Shown in pieces: positions 15,073-25,521 of a DNA stretch of 64,000 nt (its first letter is position 1; each line of letters begins with the position of its first letter). The translations under genes were made by a program, and so were the position numbers. Source of the DNA: Caenorhabditis remanei (taxonomy: Eukaryota > Nematoda > Chromadorea > Rhabditida > Rhabditidae); assembly GCF_010183535.1 (NCBI RefSeq), contig NC_071330.1, positions 17,713,717 through 17,777,716 on the forward strand, written 5' to 3'. The notes below the pieces were generated by a model. The model saw nothing but the letters and a program-made list of their open reading frames with translations, was not told the DNA's origin and searched no databases.

Positions 15073-15782
15073 TGTTGTGTTTCTCCAAACATTGTGTGAG
15101 TCATTCCCTAGTTAGTTGTCATATTGTATCATACAGACCAGAGTTACATGGAAGTGAATAGTGATTATCCGGAAGTCGGAACACAAAAAGTTAAGCTGTA
15201 CAGGTTTCTGGGTGTCCGGAGTCATCATTCACTCTTCTCACACTGGTTGTTTCTATAAATGGCATCAGGAATGATGGAAGAATTTGGAAAAAATAATTCA
15301 TATTTTGCCCAGTGAGTGTTGCTTCAGAATCTCGCTCCTTTTTTTAATAAATGAACAAATTTCGTCTTTTATAATACTGGAACCGCCCAATTTTTAGAGA
15401 TTTTCAGAGATTTTCAATCATTTTCCAGAAAAACAACATAAAAAATCCGATTTTAAACTCGCGCCGAAAAAAGCCAAAAGTACGTCAAGTCACGAGAAAC
15501 GCGCAAACTTTTCCGAATTTCCTCTCAATTTTTTGCGGCAAATAGCTGCCGTTCCATTTTTGTTTCATCATTTTCGACTGTTTTTTCTCAATTATTTTCA
15601 GATTTTCTCGCGAAAACCTTGTTTAGATGACTTTAAATACATTTTTACATGGGCGAATGCTCTGAAGTTTTCGATTATGCCAACTTTTTTCACCGTTTTC
15701 GAAGTGGCTTCTGTTCTCGCAACGTTCATTATTTTCTCTCGATTTTTTTCAATTTTTGTTTCAAAAATATCTTGAATTACAG
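14468..15782. other. Divergent intergenic region between the BPI-like gene and fem-2
   Basis: It holds a large palindrome (14667-15104) on the BPI side. About 680 bp of unique AT-rich sequence before the fem-2 start ends in a splice acceptor directly before the ATG. The fem-2 control region must lie largely in 15105-15782. Confidence 0.6.
14667..15104. repeat. Large imperfect palindrome with (TA)n tract
   Basis: The outer ends are inverted copies: ATGACTCACACAATG and CATTGTGTGAGTCAT. Inside are AAACACAACATGATATATAT with its complement, and AGCTCCAAAGTTTGGGTAAA with its complement. The arms are about 165-195 bp, with a loop near 14830-14910. One arm has only a short TA run, while the other has expanded to about 50 bp of TA (15022-15071). 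It is probably a foldback-type transposable element; no target duplication is obvious. Confidence 0.7.
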
Positions 15783-17550
15783 ATGTCCGACCCACCGGTC
15801 GAAAAAACAAGTCCAGAGAAGACAGAGGGCTCTTCATCCGGCAGTTTTCGCGTCCCACTCGAATCCGACAAGCTTGGTGACCCGGATTTCAAGCCATGCG
15901 TTGCACAAATCACAATGGAGAGAAACGCAGTGTTCGAGGCAAGTAATAGGCTTAAATCGCTTCAAATTTCACTTAAATAATCATATCTCTTCAGGACAAC
16001 TTCCTCGATCGGAGACAGAGTGCTCGCGCAGTAATCGAGTATTGCTTTGAGGACGAAATGCAAAACTTGGTTGAAGGGCGACCTGCTGTTTCAGAAGAAC
16101 CAGGTTTCGTCGAATTTTCTAGAAATCCGTTAAAAAACTATTTTTCCAGTTGTTCCCATACGATTCCGACGCCCACCACCGTCCGGACCTGCTCACGACG
16201 TCTTTGGCGACGCCATGAACGAAATTTTCCAGAAATTAATGATGAAGTATGCGAAAAATCGCGAAATTGTAAGAAATCAATTGATAATCAATTTTCAGAG
16301 GTCAATGCGCAGACTTCTGCCACTGGATGGCTTATTGGCTAACAAAGGAACAAGATGATGCGAATGATGGATTTTTTGGCAATATTCGCTATAATCCAGA
16401 TGTCTATGTCACGGAAGGCACAACAGAAGCCAAAAAGGCGTTCGTCGACAGCATGTGGCCGACTGCTCAGCGAATTCTTCTGAAATCCGTCCGGAACAGC
16501 ACGATTTTACGCACAAAGTGGACTGGAATCCACGTGTCAGCGGATCAGTTGAAGGGGCAACGCCCGAAGCAAGAAGATAGATTCGTAGCTTATCCGAATA
16601 GTCAGTATATGAATCGGACGCAGGTGAGAAACTGAAAATATGCAATTTGTTTACTATTTCACATTTTTAGCTGAAAATGTGATGATTTTTTGTAAAATTC
16701 CCACTATAAATCCATTTCCAGGATCCCGTCGCCCTTCTCGGTGTGTTCGATGGTCATGGCGGACACGAGTGCTCACAATACGCGGCCTCTCACTTCTGGG
16801 AGGCATGGCTGGAGACTCGACAAACTAGCGACGGTGATGAGCTCCAGAATCAGCTGAAGAAGTCACTTGAGTTGTTGGATCAACGATTGACAGTCAGAAG
16901 TGTGAAGGAGTACTGGAAGGGTGGCACGACGGCGGCGTGTTGCGCTATCGATAAGGAGAACAAGACGATGGCGTTCGCGTGGTTGGGCGATTCACCAGGA
17001 TACGTCATGAACAACATGGAATTCCGCAAAGTGACACGCGAGCACTCGCCGTCCGATCCAGAAGAAGCGCGTCGAGTCGAAGAAGCCGGCGGACAACTAT
17101 TCGTGATCGGTGGCGAGTTGCGAGTCAACGGAGTGCTCAACCTGACGCGTGCTCTGGGCGACGTTCCCGGACGACCGATGATATCGAATGAGCCGGAGAT
17201 ATGCGAGAGACCGATTGAGCAAGGCGACTATATGGTGTTTTTGGCGTGTGATGGTGTATCGGACGTGTTGAACACTGCCGATTTATACAATTTGGTTGGC
17301 GAGTTTGTCAGAACATTTCCTGTTGAAGGTGCGTATAGAGTTTGAATGGTTCATGATTGAAGCGCTCTTTATTCCAGACTACTCGGAAATGGCTCGCTGG
17401 TTTTGTCACAAATCGATCACCGCTGGAAGTGCCGACAACGTGACAGTCGTCATTGGATTCCTTCGTCCACCACAAGACATCTGGAATCTCATGAGTCGTA
17501 GCTCGGATGATGAGTCTGATGAAGAAGAAGAGGATGAGGACGACGATTGA
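15783..17550 (+). CDS. fem-2: FEM-2, PP2C-type protein phosphatase of sex determination
   Basis: Exons: 15783-15938, 15995-16103, 16150-16246, 16299-16623, 16722-17328, 17378-17550; 488 residues. FEM-2 is a Mg/Mn-dependent Ser/Thr phosphatase that acts with FEM-1, FEM-3 and CUL-2 to promote male fate by degrading TRA-1. PP2C motifs: EDRF (about 213), DGHGGH (239-244), WLGD (about 318), ALGDVPG, ACDGVSD (about 406-410) and SADNVTVV (about 450). The nematode-specific N-terminal domain spans about residues 1-200, and the C-terminus is a run of Asp/Glu. The ATG directly abuts a splice acceptor (TTACAG), as for a trans-spliced start. Intron 1 has a GC donor (GAG then GCAAGT). Intron 3 uses GTATGC at 16247; a nearer GTAAG would leave a 30-nt intron and break the frame. 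Confidence 0.95.
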
Positions 17551-17675
17551 ACGACGACGCCTCTTCCCTGTACATTAATATATTTTCTCATTTTCCAAAC
17601 CCCTCGTATAGCTTTTTCTTATTTTCTCCCCTCCCTATCACTAATGCAATTTTGGGTAAACCTCCTCTCCCATAT

Positions 17676-17843
17676 CTATCAAATTGTTTCTTTTTTCCCC
17701 TTTCGGATAACACCTCCACCACGAAATGTATCATTGTTTCTCACCTCCCTAACTTCCGGATGTCCCTATTCCCTCGGTTTCTTGTAGCATTTCATTTCAT
17801 TTCCCCGTATTATTTTTCAATTATATATATATAGACATGTATT
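17676..17843. repeat. fem-2 3' UTR segment, source of a nearby duplicate
   Basis: It begins with CTATCAAATTGTTT and ends with ATAGACATGTAT, and has a near copy at 19881-20084. Shared inner words include GAAATGTATCATTGTTTCTC and TTTCTTGTAGCATTTCATTT. It lies between the stop and the poly(A) signal of fem-2. Confidence 0.8.
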
Positions 17844-17848
17844 ATCGA

Positions 17849-17854
17849 AATAAA
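17849..17854 (+). terminator. Likely fem-2 polyadenylation signal
   Basis: AATAAA about 300 bases after the fem-2 stop codon. No earlier canonical hexamer is obvious in the 3' UTR. The exact cleavage site is not shown. Confidence 0.55.
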
Positions 17855-18158
17855 AAAAGTTCCGATAATTTTTTCCGACGCACGAGAAATGCGCCGCCCA
17901 CTTTTCATTTTCTTTTCTGCAACCTGGGCGCGATGTTTTCGCAAAATCCCCGCACAAGGTTGGCTTTTTTTCTTACAGGCTATTTTTTAATGCTTTTATT
18001 CGTAAAAATGTACTTTTCCATCAAATTTTCTGCTTTTTTCAAAGAAATATAACTTTAAAACGCTATATTGACAAGGTGTAAATGGCATTTATTGGAATCG
18101 TTTGATTTTCGACGTTTCTCTTTTTTCCATTTATTGCATGAATTTTGTTTTATTTCAG

Positions 18159-18488
18159 ACTCCAAACGCCCTACAACCATCGTCGGAACACTCGAGACCC
18201 AACGGTTAATAATTTTTGTGTTAGTTTGTCTCGTAACTATTGTTTTCTCTCCGCCCATATTTGTTTTCAGAACCGCCGACTCATTCCAATCCCCACCGGA
18301 CAATTCCCCACATTCCCTGCCAGCAAGGTCTTCGAAAATAAACAATAAATGATTGTTGTTAGGTTAGTTGAAGAAGAAACTATTGTTTTTTTCTCTCCGC
18401 CAATAATTTACAGGTGCCCGATGCGACTGAGGTGTCGAAGGAAGCGACAAAGGAAGCTAAGAGGGAAAAAAGAATAAAGAAGAAATGA
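18159..18488 (+). other. Possible short exons of an unidentified plus-strand gene
   Basis: Three segments have good splice borders: 18159-18204, 18271-18327 and 18414-18488 (TGA). In one phase they join to a Pro/Arg-rich then Lys/Glu-rich peptide (NRRLIPIPTGQF, ASK joined to VPDATEVSKEATKEAK, ending KREKRIKKK). Codon use in 18159-18327 is more GC-rich than its surroundings. I found no start codon exon and no family match. It may be a remnant of a transposon gene or of a captured host gene. Downstream, 18480-18665 is a purine-rich low-complexity tract. Confidence 0.25.
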
Positions 18489-18900
18489 AGAACGAAAACG
18501 GGAAGAGAAATGGAGAGAAAGAAAGAAGAAAGAATTTCGATATGAAAGACGAAGAAAGCGAAAAGGAAAAAGAGAAGAAAGAAGATGGGAAGGAGGAAAA
18601 AAGGAGGAGAAAAGGAAAGAAGAAAGAAAGTGAAGGAGGAGAGCAAAAGAAAGGAAAGAAGCTGGCGTTTATGAAGGACGAAACCATACTTGTCAAGACC
18701 TTAAGCGGTGTTATCCGAGGCCCGGGTTATTTGCGTCAAAGTTCAAAAGTAAAATATTTTCGAATTGTTTGAAAATTTTGAATTCTTTCGCGAAAATGTA
18801 AAATTTTCTATTGAGTTTTGTTGAGGCCTTTGTAGTTTATTTCATTCCGGATATCTCGACGCAATTTGGCAGCCGACGGCCACTTTTCCGCAGTGGAGTA

Positions 18901-19595
18901 TTAAAGTCTGCTTCGACGTTTGTCCAGCAGGAATGAAGGAGTCGAGAATGTCGTCTCACAAACGGATTCGCTTGGAATTACTGAAAGAATTCTTTCGGCT
19001 TCTTCAAAAAGGGCTCCGCGACAATTCACAACTGCGACATTTCGCAACTGCGACATTCCGCAACTCACGTAGGTTTCGCAACTGCGACACTTCGCAACTG
19101 CGACATTTCGCAACTAGTCATTTCGCAACTGCGACGTTTCGCAACTAGGACATTTCGCAACCACGACGTTTCGCAACCATTAAACTAGCAATAGTTTAAC
19201 CTAGTTTTGTCTAAAAGTGGGTCAGATAACTTTTTCTTCTATTTAATTATTTTCAAATATGTTCCCAAGCACTTTGGTACACTCAAAATTTTTAGCTGAC
19301 CCAAATATGCAAATGTCCAGTGGTTGCGAAACGTCGTAGTTGCGAAACGTCGCAGTTGCGAAATGACTAGTTGCGAAATGACTAGTTGCGAAATGTCGCT
19401 GTTGCGAAGTGTCGCGGTTGCGAAACCTACGTGAGTTGCGGAATGTCGCAGTTGCGAAATGTCGCAGTTGCGAATTGTCGCGGAGCCTCAAAAAGAGACA
19501 GGAATACGTTTCTCATCCAATATGCCTCAATCGACTCCTCGCTCTGCGAATCCACATATTCCTCCATATATCTGAACAATTTTTCTATAAAATAA
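18901..19595 (-). pseudogene. C-terminal remnant of a hAT transposase, split by a MITE
   Basis: On the minus strand, the flanks of the nested element join in one frame: YMEEYVDSQSEESIEAYWMR, then NVFLSLFEEAERILSVIPSE, SVCETTFSTPSFLLDKRRSR, L, stop at 18901. This matches the hAT dimerisation region (Ala-x-Arg-Ile-Leu-Ser-Ile-Pro, then Ser-x3-Glu-x2-Phe-Ser-x-Ala and Lys-Arg-Arg-Ser-Arg-Leu in the family). Upstream minus-strand sequence to about 19840 has short open pieces (for example IPRVSSRKSNIPDF) but also stops, and no catalytic Asp or Asp/Glu region is visible. It is a dead transposon end. The Pfam-type assignment is from memory of the motif, not a search. Confidence 0.65.
19012..19487. 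mobile_element. hAT-type MITE with 8-bp target duplication
   Basis: This 476-bp element is flanked by perfect direct repeats TCAAAAAG at 19004-19011 and 19488-19495, the 8-bp size typical of hAT insertions. The termini are inverted (GGCTCCGCGACAATTC and GAATTGTCGCGGAGCC), and the arms extend about 165 bp. Both arms are built of a 16-bp tandem unit (GCGACATTTCGCAACT and variants), about nine copies each. The central 140 bp is unique and non-coding. Excising it restores an open hAT transposase frame, so it landed inside an older hAT copy. Confidence 0.9.
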
Positions 19596-19880
19596 CTACT
19601 ATTTACCTTTGAAAATCTCCGTGTTTTGGAAGTTCTTCGCAGCTGTCACTCATTTCTCGGGTGAAATCCGGAATGTTTGACTTTCTTGAAGAAACGCGTG
19701 GAATTTCAGTAGGCAGAAGTGTATTGATGAATTACATAGCTCTTTCTCTTTTCAAATCGTCGAACATAGTCATTTTCTTTGTTTTTCGATTCAGAAGAAC
19801 CACTCCATAATGGTAGTCATCGAATTGCGCTTAATAATATCTGATTGCGTAAAGACCGGACGAAGCAAGTGCATGTGCAT

Positions 19881-20035
19881 CTATCAAATTGTTTATTTTT
19901 TCCCCTCTCGGATAACACCTCCCCCACGAAATGTATCATTGTTTCTCACCTCCCTAGGTACCGGAAGTCCTCCTATTCCCCTCGGTTTTTTTCTTGTAGC
20001 ATTTCATTTCTTCTCCCGTATTATTTCCAATTATA

Positions 20036-20075
<40 letters not shown>

Positions 20076-20084
20076 GACATGTAT
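19881..20084. repeat. Duplicate of the fem-2 3' UTR
   Basis: Near copy, same orientation, of 17676-17843, with a longer AT tract. It starts at CTATCAAATTGTTT and ends at ATAGACATGTAT. It lies beyond the hAT remnant, so the two copies flank about 2 kb of transposon-derived DNA. Confidence 0.85.
20033..20075. repeat. (AT)n microsatellite
   Basis: About twenty AT units with one interruption (ATACAT). It corresponds to a run of only five to six units in the fem-2 3' UTR original, so it has expanded in the duplicate. Confidence 0.85.
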
Positions 20085-20278
20085 GAACTGTTAAATTTAA
20101 GGTAGGTGACGTGGCAGTTTTATTAAAATCAAACGTCATGAGGGGAATAGTCTGAAAAAGAAAGAGAGATTGCGAAATGAGCGACGGAATGTGTAGAAGA
20201 ATGGAAAGGCACTTCTGATATATAGCTACAAGTGAGTTTACAGGGGGAAAAGGCAATAGGTGAATGATTTTCTAAAAA

Positions 20279-23200
20279 TTAATGATAAATTGTAGAATTC
20301 GAGGATGAGGAGACACTCTTCCGACTTCTCGACAATCCTTGTGAATGGGTTGTCGGGATCCAGTGCACCCATTCTCCATTCTTATCTCTTTTTGTACTTT
20401 CACTGGATAACGGATACTTCCAGTGACCACCGCCAATGTCGGTTTCCACTCTGAAATTCCTCCATTCCGGAACATAGAGTCTGAAACAGTTGAGTCTTCT
20501 GACGCCTAACGTCGACTCGTCCTCATATTTCTCTTTTCGAACAACCGCCCAATCAGGCAGACAGAAGTCATAACAGTCGCTGCATGAGGCATCTGAAAAT
20601 CTATCGTAAAAGAGAAGTGGGGAGATGAGCCTACCTTTCGCATGAACCGTCTGCCTTAGAAGGTACCACTTCGCTCCGTGACAATCGTCGATGCGTTCGG
20701 TGAATTTTTGGTTTGCGATCATTGGTTCAATAGGTTCTGGATCAAATTGATAGAACTCTTGCCAGCCGAATGTGGATTGGATCTGAAATGTTGGAAGCTG
20801 ACGTCGTGTGGATTCTGAATCAGCAGAACTTCCCTATTCCAACCAAATAACTAAATCATGTATTACCTCATAATCCGAGTCTGAAACTGCTTCCGACAAC
20901 TGATCCATACTATCAATTGCACCCTTATCGAGAGGCATCAGGAAGCAAGTGAAATGGTTTCCACTGGCATCGGTTAGTGAGTGATCCGCGTAGGCGACGT
21001 AGCCCTGGAATTTATTTTGGCTGATTTTAACTTTGGTATTCTGGTAACAAAATTTAAGATATTCTGTGACAATTAGTGTTTAAAGCTAGCTACAGTTATG
21101 ACCACGATTCTAAGAACATTGGCCGTTTTCAGTTGAAAATGTCCAACTTTGAGAATGTTTTATAGTATCACTTATTGTCTCACCAAGAAAATTTTTAATG
21201 GATCGTACAAATCAAATGTAAAGCTTTAATTTTGTAGTTGACAACTTTTTTGTAAGGACACTCACTAGCAAGTTACGTATTGACAAAGTGATGTATCTCT
21301 CAAATCGTCCAGTGCAAAATAGAGTGATTTTTGAGCTGTCCCCTGAATATGAACATACATCTCTAGGCGGTGTCCGTACAAAAAAGTTGTCAACTACAAA
21401 AATGAAGCACTATGTTTAATCTGAATGATTCACTAAACATTTTCTTTGTGGGACTATCAGTGATACCGTAACACATTCTCAAAGTTGGACATTTTCAACT
21501 GATCTCTGTTTTTTGCAATCCCCGCACAATACATTATTTTTTAAAAACCAAAATTAAATCTAAACTTACTGTGTCGAAATCGATTGCCGTGAAACTGTTC
21601 GATTTAAACGGTGCGTTTCCACGAAGTTCGAAGTGTGCCTGATGTTTGGAGTAGAAGTGGACGAAGACTGAAGTAAGACAGTTCGACTATATTTCAATAG
21701 AATCTGCATACCTGATGAGGGTAATGCTGCTGAAACGAGTGCGGGATTTTTCCTTCGACACTCCTCGCAAACTGGTGGATACAACAAGAATTCCGATACA
21801 GCGTAGCGGTTGAAAATTGCGTTGAAAATGACGAAGAGGAGGAATAGGAGAAGAATCAAGAATAACAGAATACAACACATGTTTCTCTTGAATTCCGGTG
21901 TGTACTCGGCGGTTCTGAAAACTTCTTTTTATTTTTATCTTGTTACAAATAATAACTCACTTAAAAGCATATCGAACTCCTTGAATAAACGTTCGGATCC
22001 TCTGGAAACATCCAACTTTTTTCTCCGAGTGCTCCGTTTCTCTGGAGACCAGAGACGTTTGCGATTGTGGAGGGAATCTTTGTGATTTGAGGTTGGAGGC
22101 GATTTTTCGGTTTTCCTCACCATCCCAGGAGGATTGCATAGCTCGGTAGCTGTCTTTTCGAGCGAGCGATCTGGAAAGTTATTCGGTGAAACGTTTTGAC
22201 AGAGGAGTCTGTTCACAGCGGCATATCTCGGTTCCCAGAAGAGATATTAAAAAAGTTGCTAACAGACAAAATAAAGTTTAATATTCATAAAACATTTCTT
22301 CAGTTGAAACAACTTTTATATCTTTAAAGACAGACGTGATATGAAGCTCCAAACTCTATCTAGCGGGCCTGTTAGAGGTTTTACAGTATCCTACATATAC
22401 GGGCCGACATAAATCCGGTCCGTATTTTTTTCTATCAATATATGCAGTCTGCTTTTGAATATATTACGTTAAATAGCATTTCTAATGAACAGTTTGTCTG
22501 AAGGTCCAAAGGTTATTTTCCTTCAAGATTGTTTTTATCATAACTCTTTCAGTTTTGATTGCATCAGCGAGATTATCATACCATTAGAAATCCCGCGTTT
22601 TTCTCTATCGATATAGTATAATTTTTAATATTTTACCTTGAAATTAGCATAGCTCACTTCAAACCTAAGATGAGTTTTATATGTCTTCGACTCCTTACCG
22701 ATTTTGCCCGGTATTATGTTAAGGATATACAAAACACCGAGATCTACATTTTAGTATGTTTTTCAGCTCATAACATTGAGCTTGAAGCGAGCTACCGTCT
22801 CTTATATTATAGTGGTTACAGTATGAAAATGACCTACGTGTTTAACTCCTCCATTTCTAGAATAGTCTCCATTCTGACAACAAAATATAGTTTTGAAGTT
22901 CACAGCTATAAGAATCGAAAATCTCAGAAGTTGTTGTCCTTCGAAAATTTCGGGGGTGTTTGCTTTTCCCACGGTTGACTAAACCCTGTCATGCTTCCAC
23001 TAAACACCACCCCTCAATACTCAACAAACACATTTAGAAGTTACCATTCTATTCAATTTTCCATCTACACAACAAGAAAACTCACTCATTATCACTAGCA
23101 AACTCCTGTCGATACGAGATATGACTGGTCGGTGCTGGAACTGTGAAAATATTCGAGGAGCTTCTATGAGCTGCTGCGGATGAGCTTCTCATGGCTGATG

Positions 23201-24630
23201 GTCTTGTGATGGTCTCCTCAACATGCTCGATTCGACTTGTCTCCCGGAGTGGACCACTTCCGTGAGTTTCTATTATTCGGGCACCTCCTTCTGGAAATTT
23301 GATAAGGTTAGGGTTGCTGTGGTTGCTAAGTACGGTAGTTTCTTTTTCAACAGGTCAAAGTAGTTTGAAGCATGTCACTGAGCTACTGGTAACTATTATG
23401 CTATTATATTCTATCTACAAAACTAGAATCTTGAAGATCTAGGTTTCTTTTATGTGCAAAGTTTAAATTTAAAATTTTAAAAACTGCTAACGACCTCAAG
23501 AAGAACTCTCAAATATAATGGTTGTATAGGCTCAGTTACCAATAACTCGAATTGTGGATAGCTTACTATTAGCATAATAACTACAGTAATGGTCATCTTT
23601 GGAACAACTTTGGTCGTTTTCAGTTGAAAATGCCCAACTTTGAGAGGGAGTTACGGTATCACTGAAGTAAATTTTAATGGATTGTACAGAACAAAGATAG
23701 AGCTTCATTTTTGTAGTTAACAACTTTTTTGTATGGGCACTCCCTAGCTAGTTACGTATCGTTAAAATAAATTCTCTCAAATCTATCAAACCGACCAATT
23801 TCTGTGCAAAATAGTGATGTTGTCTTAAAATAATCATAACTCCCTAGAGAGTGTTCGTACGAAAAATATGTCAACTGCAAAACTGAAGCTCTACTTTTGA
23901 TTTGTATGATTCACTAAACATTTTCTTGATGAATCAATAAGTGATACCGTAACGCTTTCTTAAAGTTAGGAATTTTTAACTGAAAACGGCCAAAGTTCGT
24001 ATCTTTTTGCGCGGTACTGTATCTATCTACGCATTCTCAAATTTTATTTGAAATTCCCCTCCTGAAATCCAGAATTTGTTACGTATTCTCCAAGTTTCCT
24101 TCAGTATATTCCAAGGAATACTCACCAGTAGTGTGCACCTCCGTAATATCGTATCCATAATTATTAATCACAGTCGTATCGTTACTTCTATCCGCCGCTC
24201 CCGGATAACTGAGTCTACTATCTCCAGACGTGTTCAGAAAACTGCTATTCGTCGCCCCACTTACATTGTATCGCTGTGGCGGTGGTGGTGACATTTCGAG
24301 GTGTTGACCGTAGTCTGGAATTCATTATATTAGATTTGCTACCCTATACAGTAGCTTACTAGAGGTATGCAAGAACGATGGCTCTCTGCTAACATCTCGT
24401 TCGCCAGTCACTTCATATCGTCTGTCATGAATGGTACCATCCGCACGTTGCTCGTAAGATTCTCGGCTCTCACGGATAGTTGAGATGGGTACGGAATGTG
24501 GTAGGAGGGCTCCTAGAATTCAGATTTTGTTAAATTTTGTTAATTGATGCCTGTATAACTCACCTCCAGAAGGTCTCCTCCCCTCCTCTATAATCCGGTG
24601 CTCTATAACTTCGATTTGCTCCACCACCAT
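20279..24630 (-). CDS. Type II membrane protein with BRICHOS domain
   Basis: Ten exons: 24564-24630, 24360-24512, 24126-24314, 23086-23290, 21961-22170, 21712-21914, 21570-21667, 20867-21004, 20635-20782, 20279-20592; phases all fit, 574 residues. The N-terminal 280 residues are polar and presumably cytoplasmic. One membrane segment follows (MCCILLFLILLLFLLFVIFN), with a Lys/Arg-rich N-side, so the C-terminus should be lumenal or outside. The BRICHOS signature is there: a GYVAYADHSLTDASGNH strand, then CFLMPLDKGAIDSMDQLSEA. A Cys-rich tail carries CSDCYDFCLP. BRICHOS domains act as chaperones against aggregation within proproteins. C. elegans C09F5.1 is a BRICHOS gene beside orai-1 (C09F5.2); the matching gene order here supports orthology. 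Introns carry repeats. Confidence 0.8.
21093..21520. repeat. Palindromic TA-flanked element in a BRICHOS-gene intron
   Basis: A degenerate copy of the family whose arms read GGCCGTTTTCAGTTGAAAATG and CATTTTCAACTGA, with inner TAGTTGACAACTTTTTTGTA and its complement. The left end is TA followed by CAGT. It shares its core with 23584-24019, 25522-25800 and 61090-61543. Non-coding. Confidence 0.65.
22734..22802. repeat. Half copy of the 'CTCGCTTCAAA' element
   Basis: The words CCGAGATCTACATTTTAGTA and TTGAGCTTGAAGCGAGCTAC match the right arm of 12814-13086. No left arm is evident. It lies in the 900-bp intron between exons 4 and 5 of the BRICHOS gene. Confidence 0.55.
23584..24019. repeat. Palindromic MITE with TA target duplication
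   Basis: The element runs from CAGTAATGG to GGTACTG and is flanked by TA on both sides, as for Tc1/mariner-type insertions. Arms: TTTGGTCGTTTTCAGTTGAA and TTAACTGAAAACGGCCAAAG; core GTAGTTAACAACTTTTTTGT with its complement. It lies in the intron between exons 3 and 4 of the BRICHOS gene. Confidence 0.7.
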
Positions 24631-25521
24631 CTTTTACGATGGATGTGGATAATAGTCTGAAAATAGACTATAAGACAACAACAGAAGAAAAGAAATCAAA
24701 AACTGCAGAAATACACAACATGAAAAAAAAAGAAATGAAAAGAACCAGTTTCTATTCGTGCAGTTTACAATGACATCGTCCCGCTAGCTAGTGACTGTCA
24801 AGTAGTGTGTAGTGGTGGTCAATAAGTTGAGTATTTAGAAGAGAGAGAAATGTTTAGATTCGGAAATAGGTGAAGATGAGTCATGGGTATATTTAGATTC
24901 GGGAGGATTGTTTTGAGAATCGTGACATTAAAGAAAACAGCAATATAGACTTAGTTTTTTGGAAGATAATTAAATTGCGAGGATTCAGATTCTGTTGCTA
25001 GCTTCTAGATTTCCAACCAATTTTTACTTTACAGAACAGGAAGTTTCAGTTTTTCCTGAACTGTGGAAAATTCAAGTGTGACTTCAGAATCGACACCAAT
25101 AAGCTAACTAAGCAAATAGCATAGGTAACAGTGGGGTTTTTGGTATGTGACCTACATTATTCGAAAGCTTAACCATGTCAAGAACATGGCTGGACAAGTT
25201 GCTTGAGTGGGTGTTTCAAAATTCTAATAATTGGAATAAAAACAAAATAGTCTAGATAAAAAATACACTGAAACTTATGTCTCCATGTTTCAAATATCGC
25301 GCGTTTAATTCAGCTACTCAAACAATTTGCTGAGCCCCGGCCATGAACGAACCTTAAATCTAGAGAAACCGATGTGGACTAAGAAACTTTGGTAAGAAGT
25401 TTGGCTGATGGAATACAATGTTGACACAAAATATCTCGACGGAATTAAAATTCTCTTTGAGTTATGTCCCGGCTGAAAACAGTCTAGGGATCTCAAAGTC
25501 CATCACTATTTTACCACTTTA

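Noticed and set aside
14903..15088. Open frame with an Ile/Tyr repeat
   Set aside because: It is the (TA)n tract of the palindrome translated; not a gene.
16269..16298. A 30-nt intron in fem-2 (GTAAG at 16269 to CAG at 16298)
   Set aside because: It is shorter than any normal worm intron and shifts the frame; the donor at 16247 gives a 52-nt intron and the expected protein.
18380..18772. Long open frames in both directions over the purine-rich tract
   Set aside because: The Lys/Glu and Ser/Phe strings are what any GA-rich tract gives in open frames; no supporting exon structure in those frames.
19021..19480. Regular 16-bp repeats that look like a CRISPR-type array
   Set aside because: The units are tandem without spacers, occur as inverted arms, and are bounded by an 8-bp target duplication in a nematode genome; they belong to a MITE.
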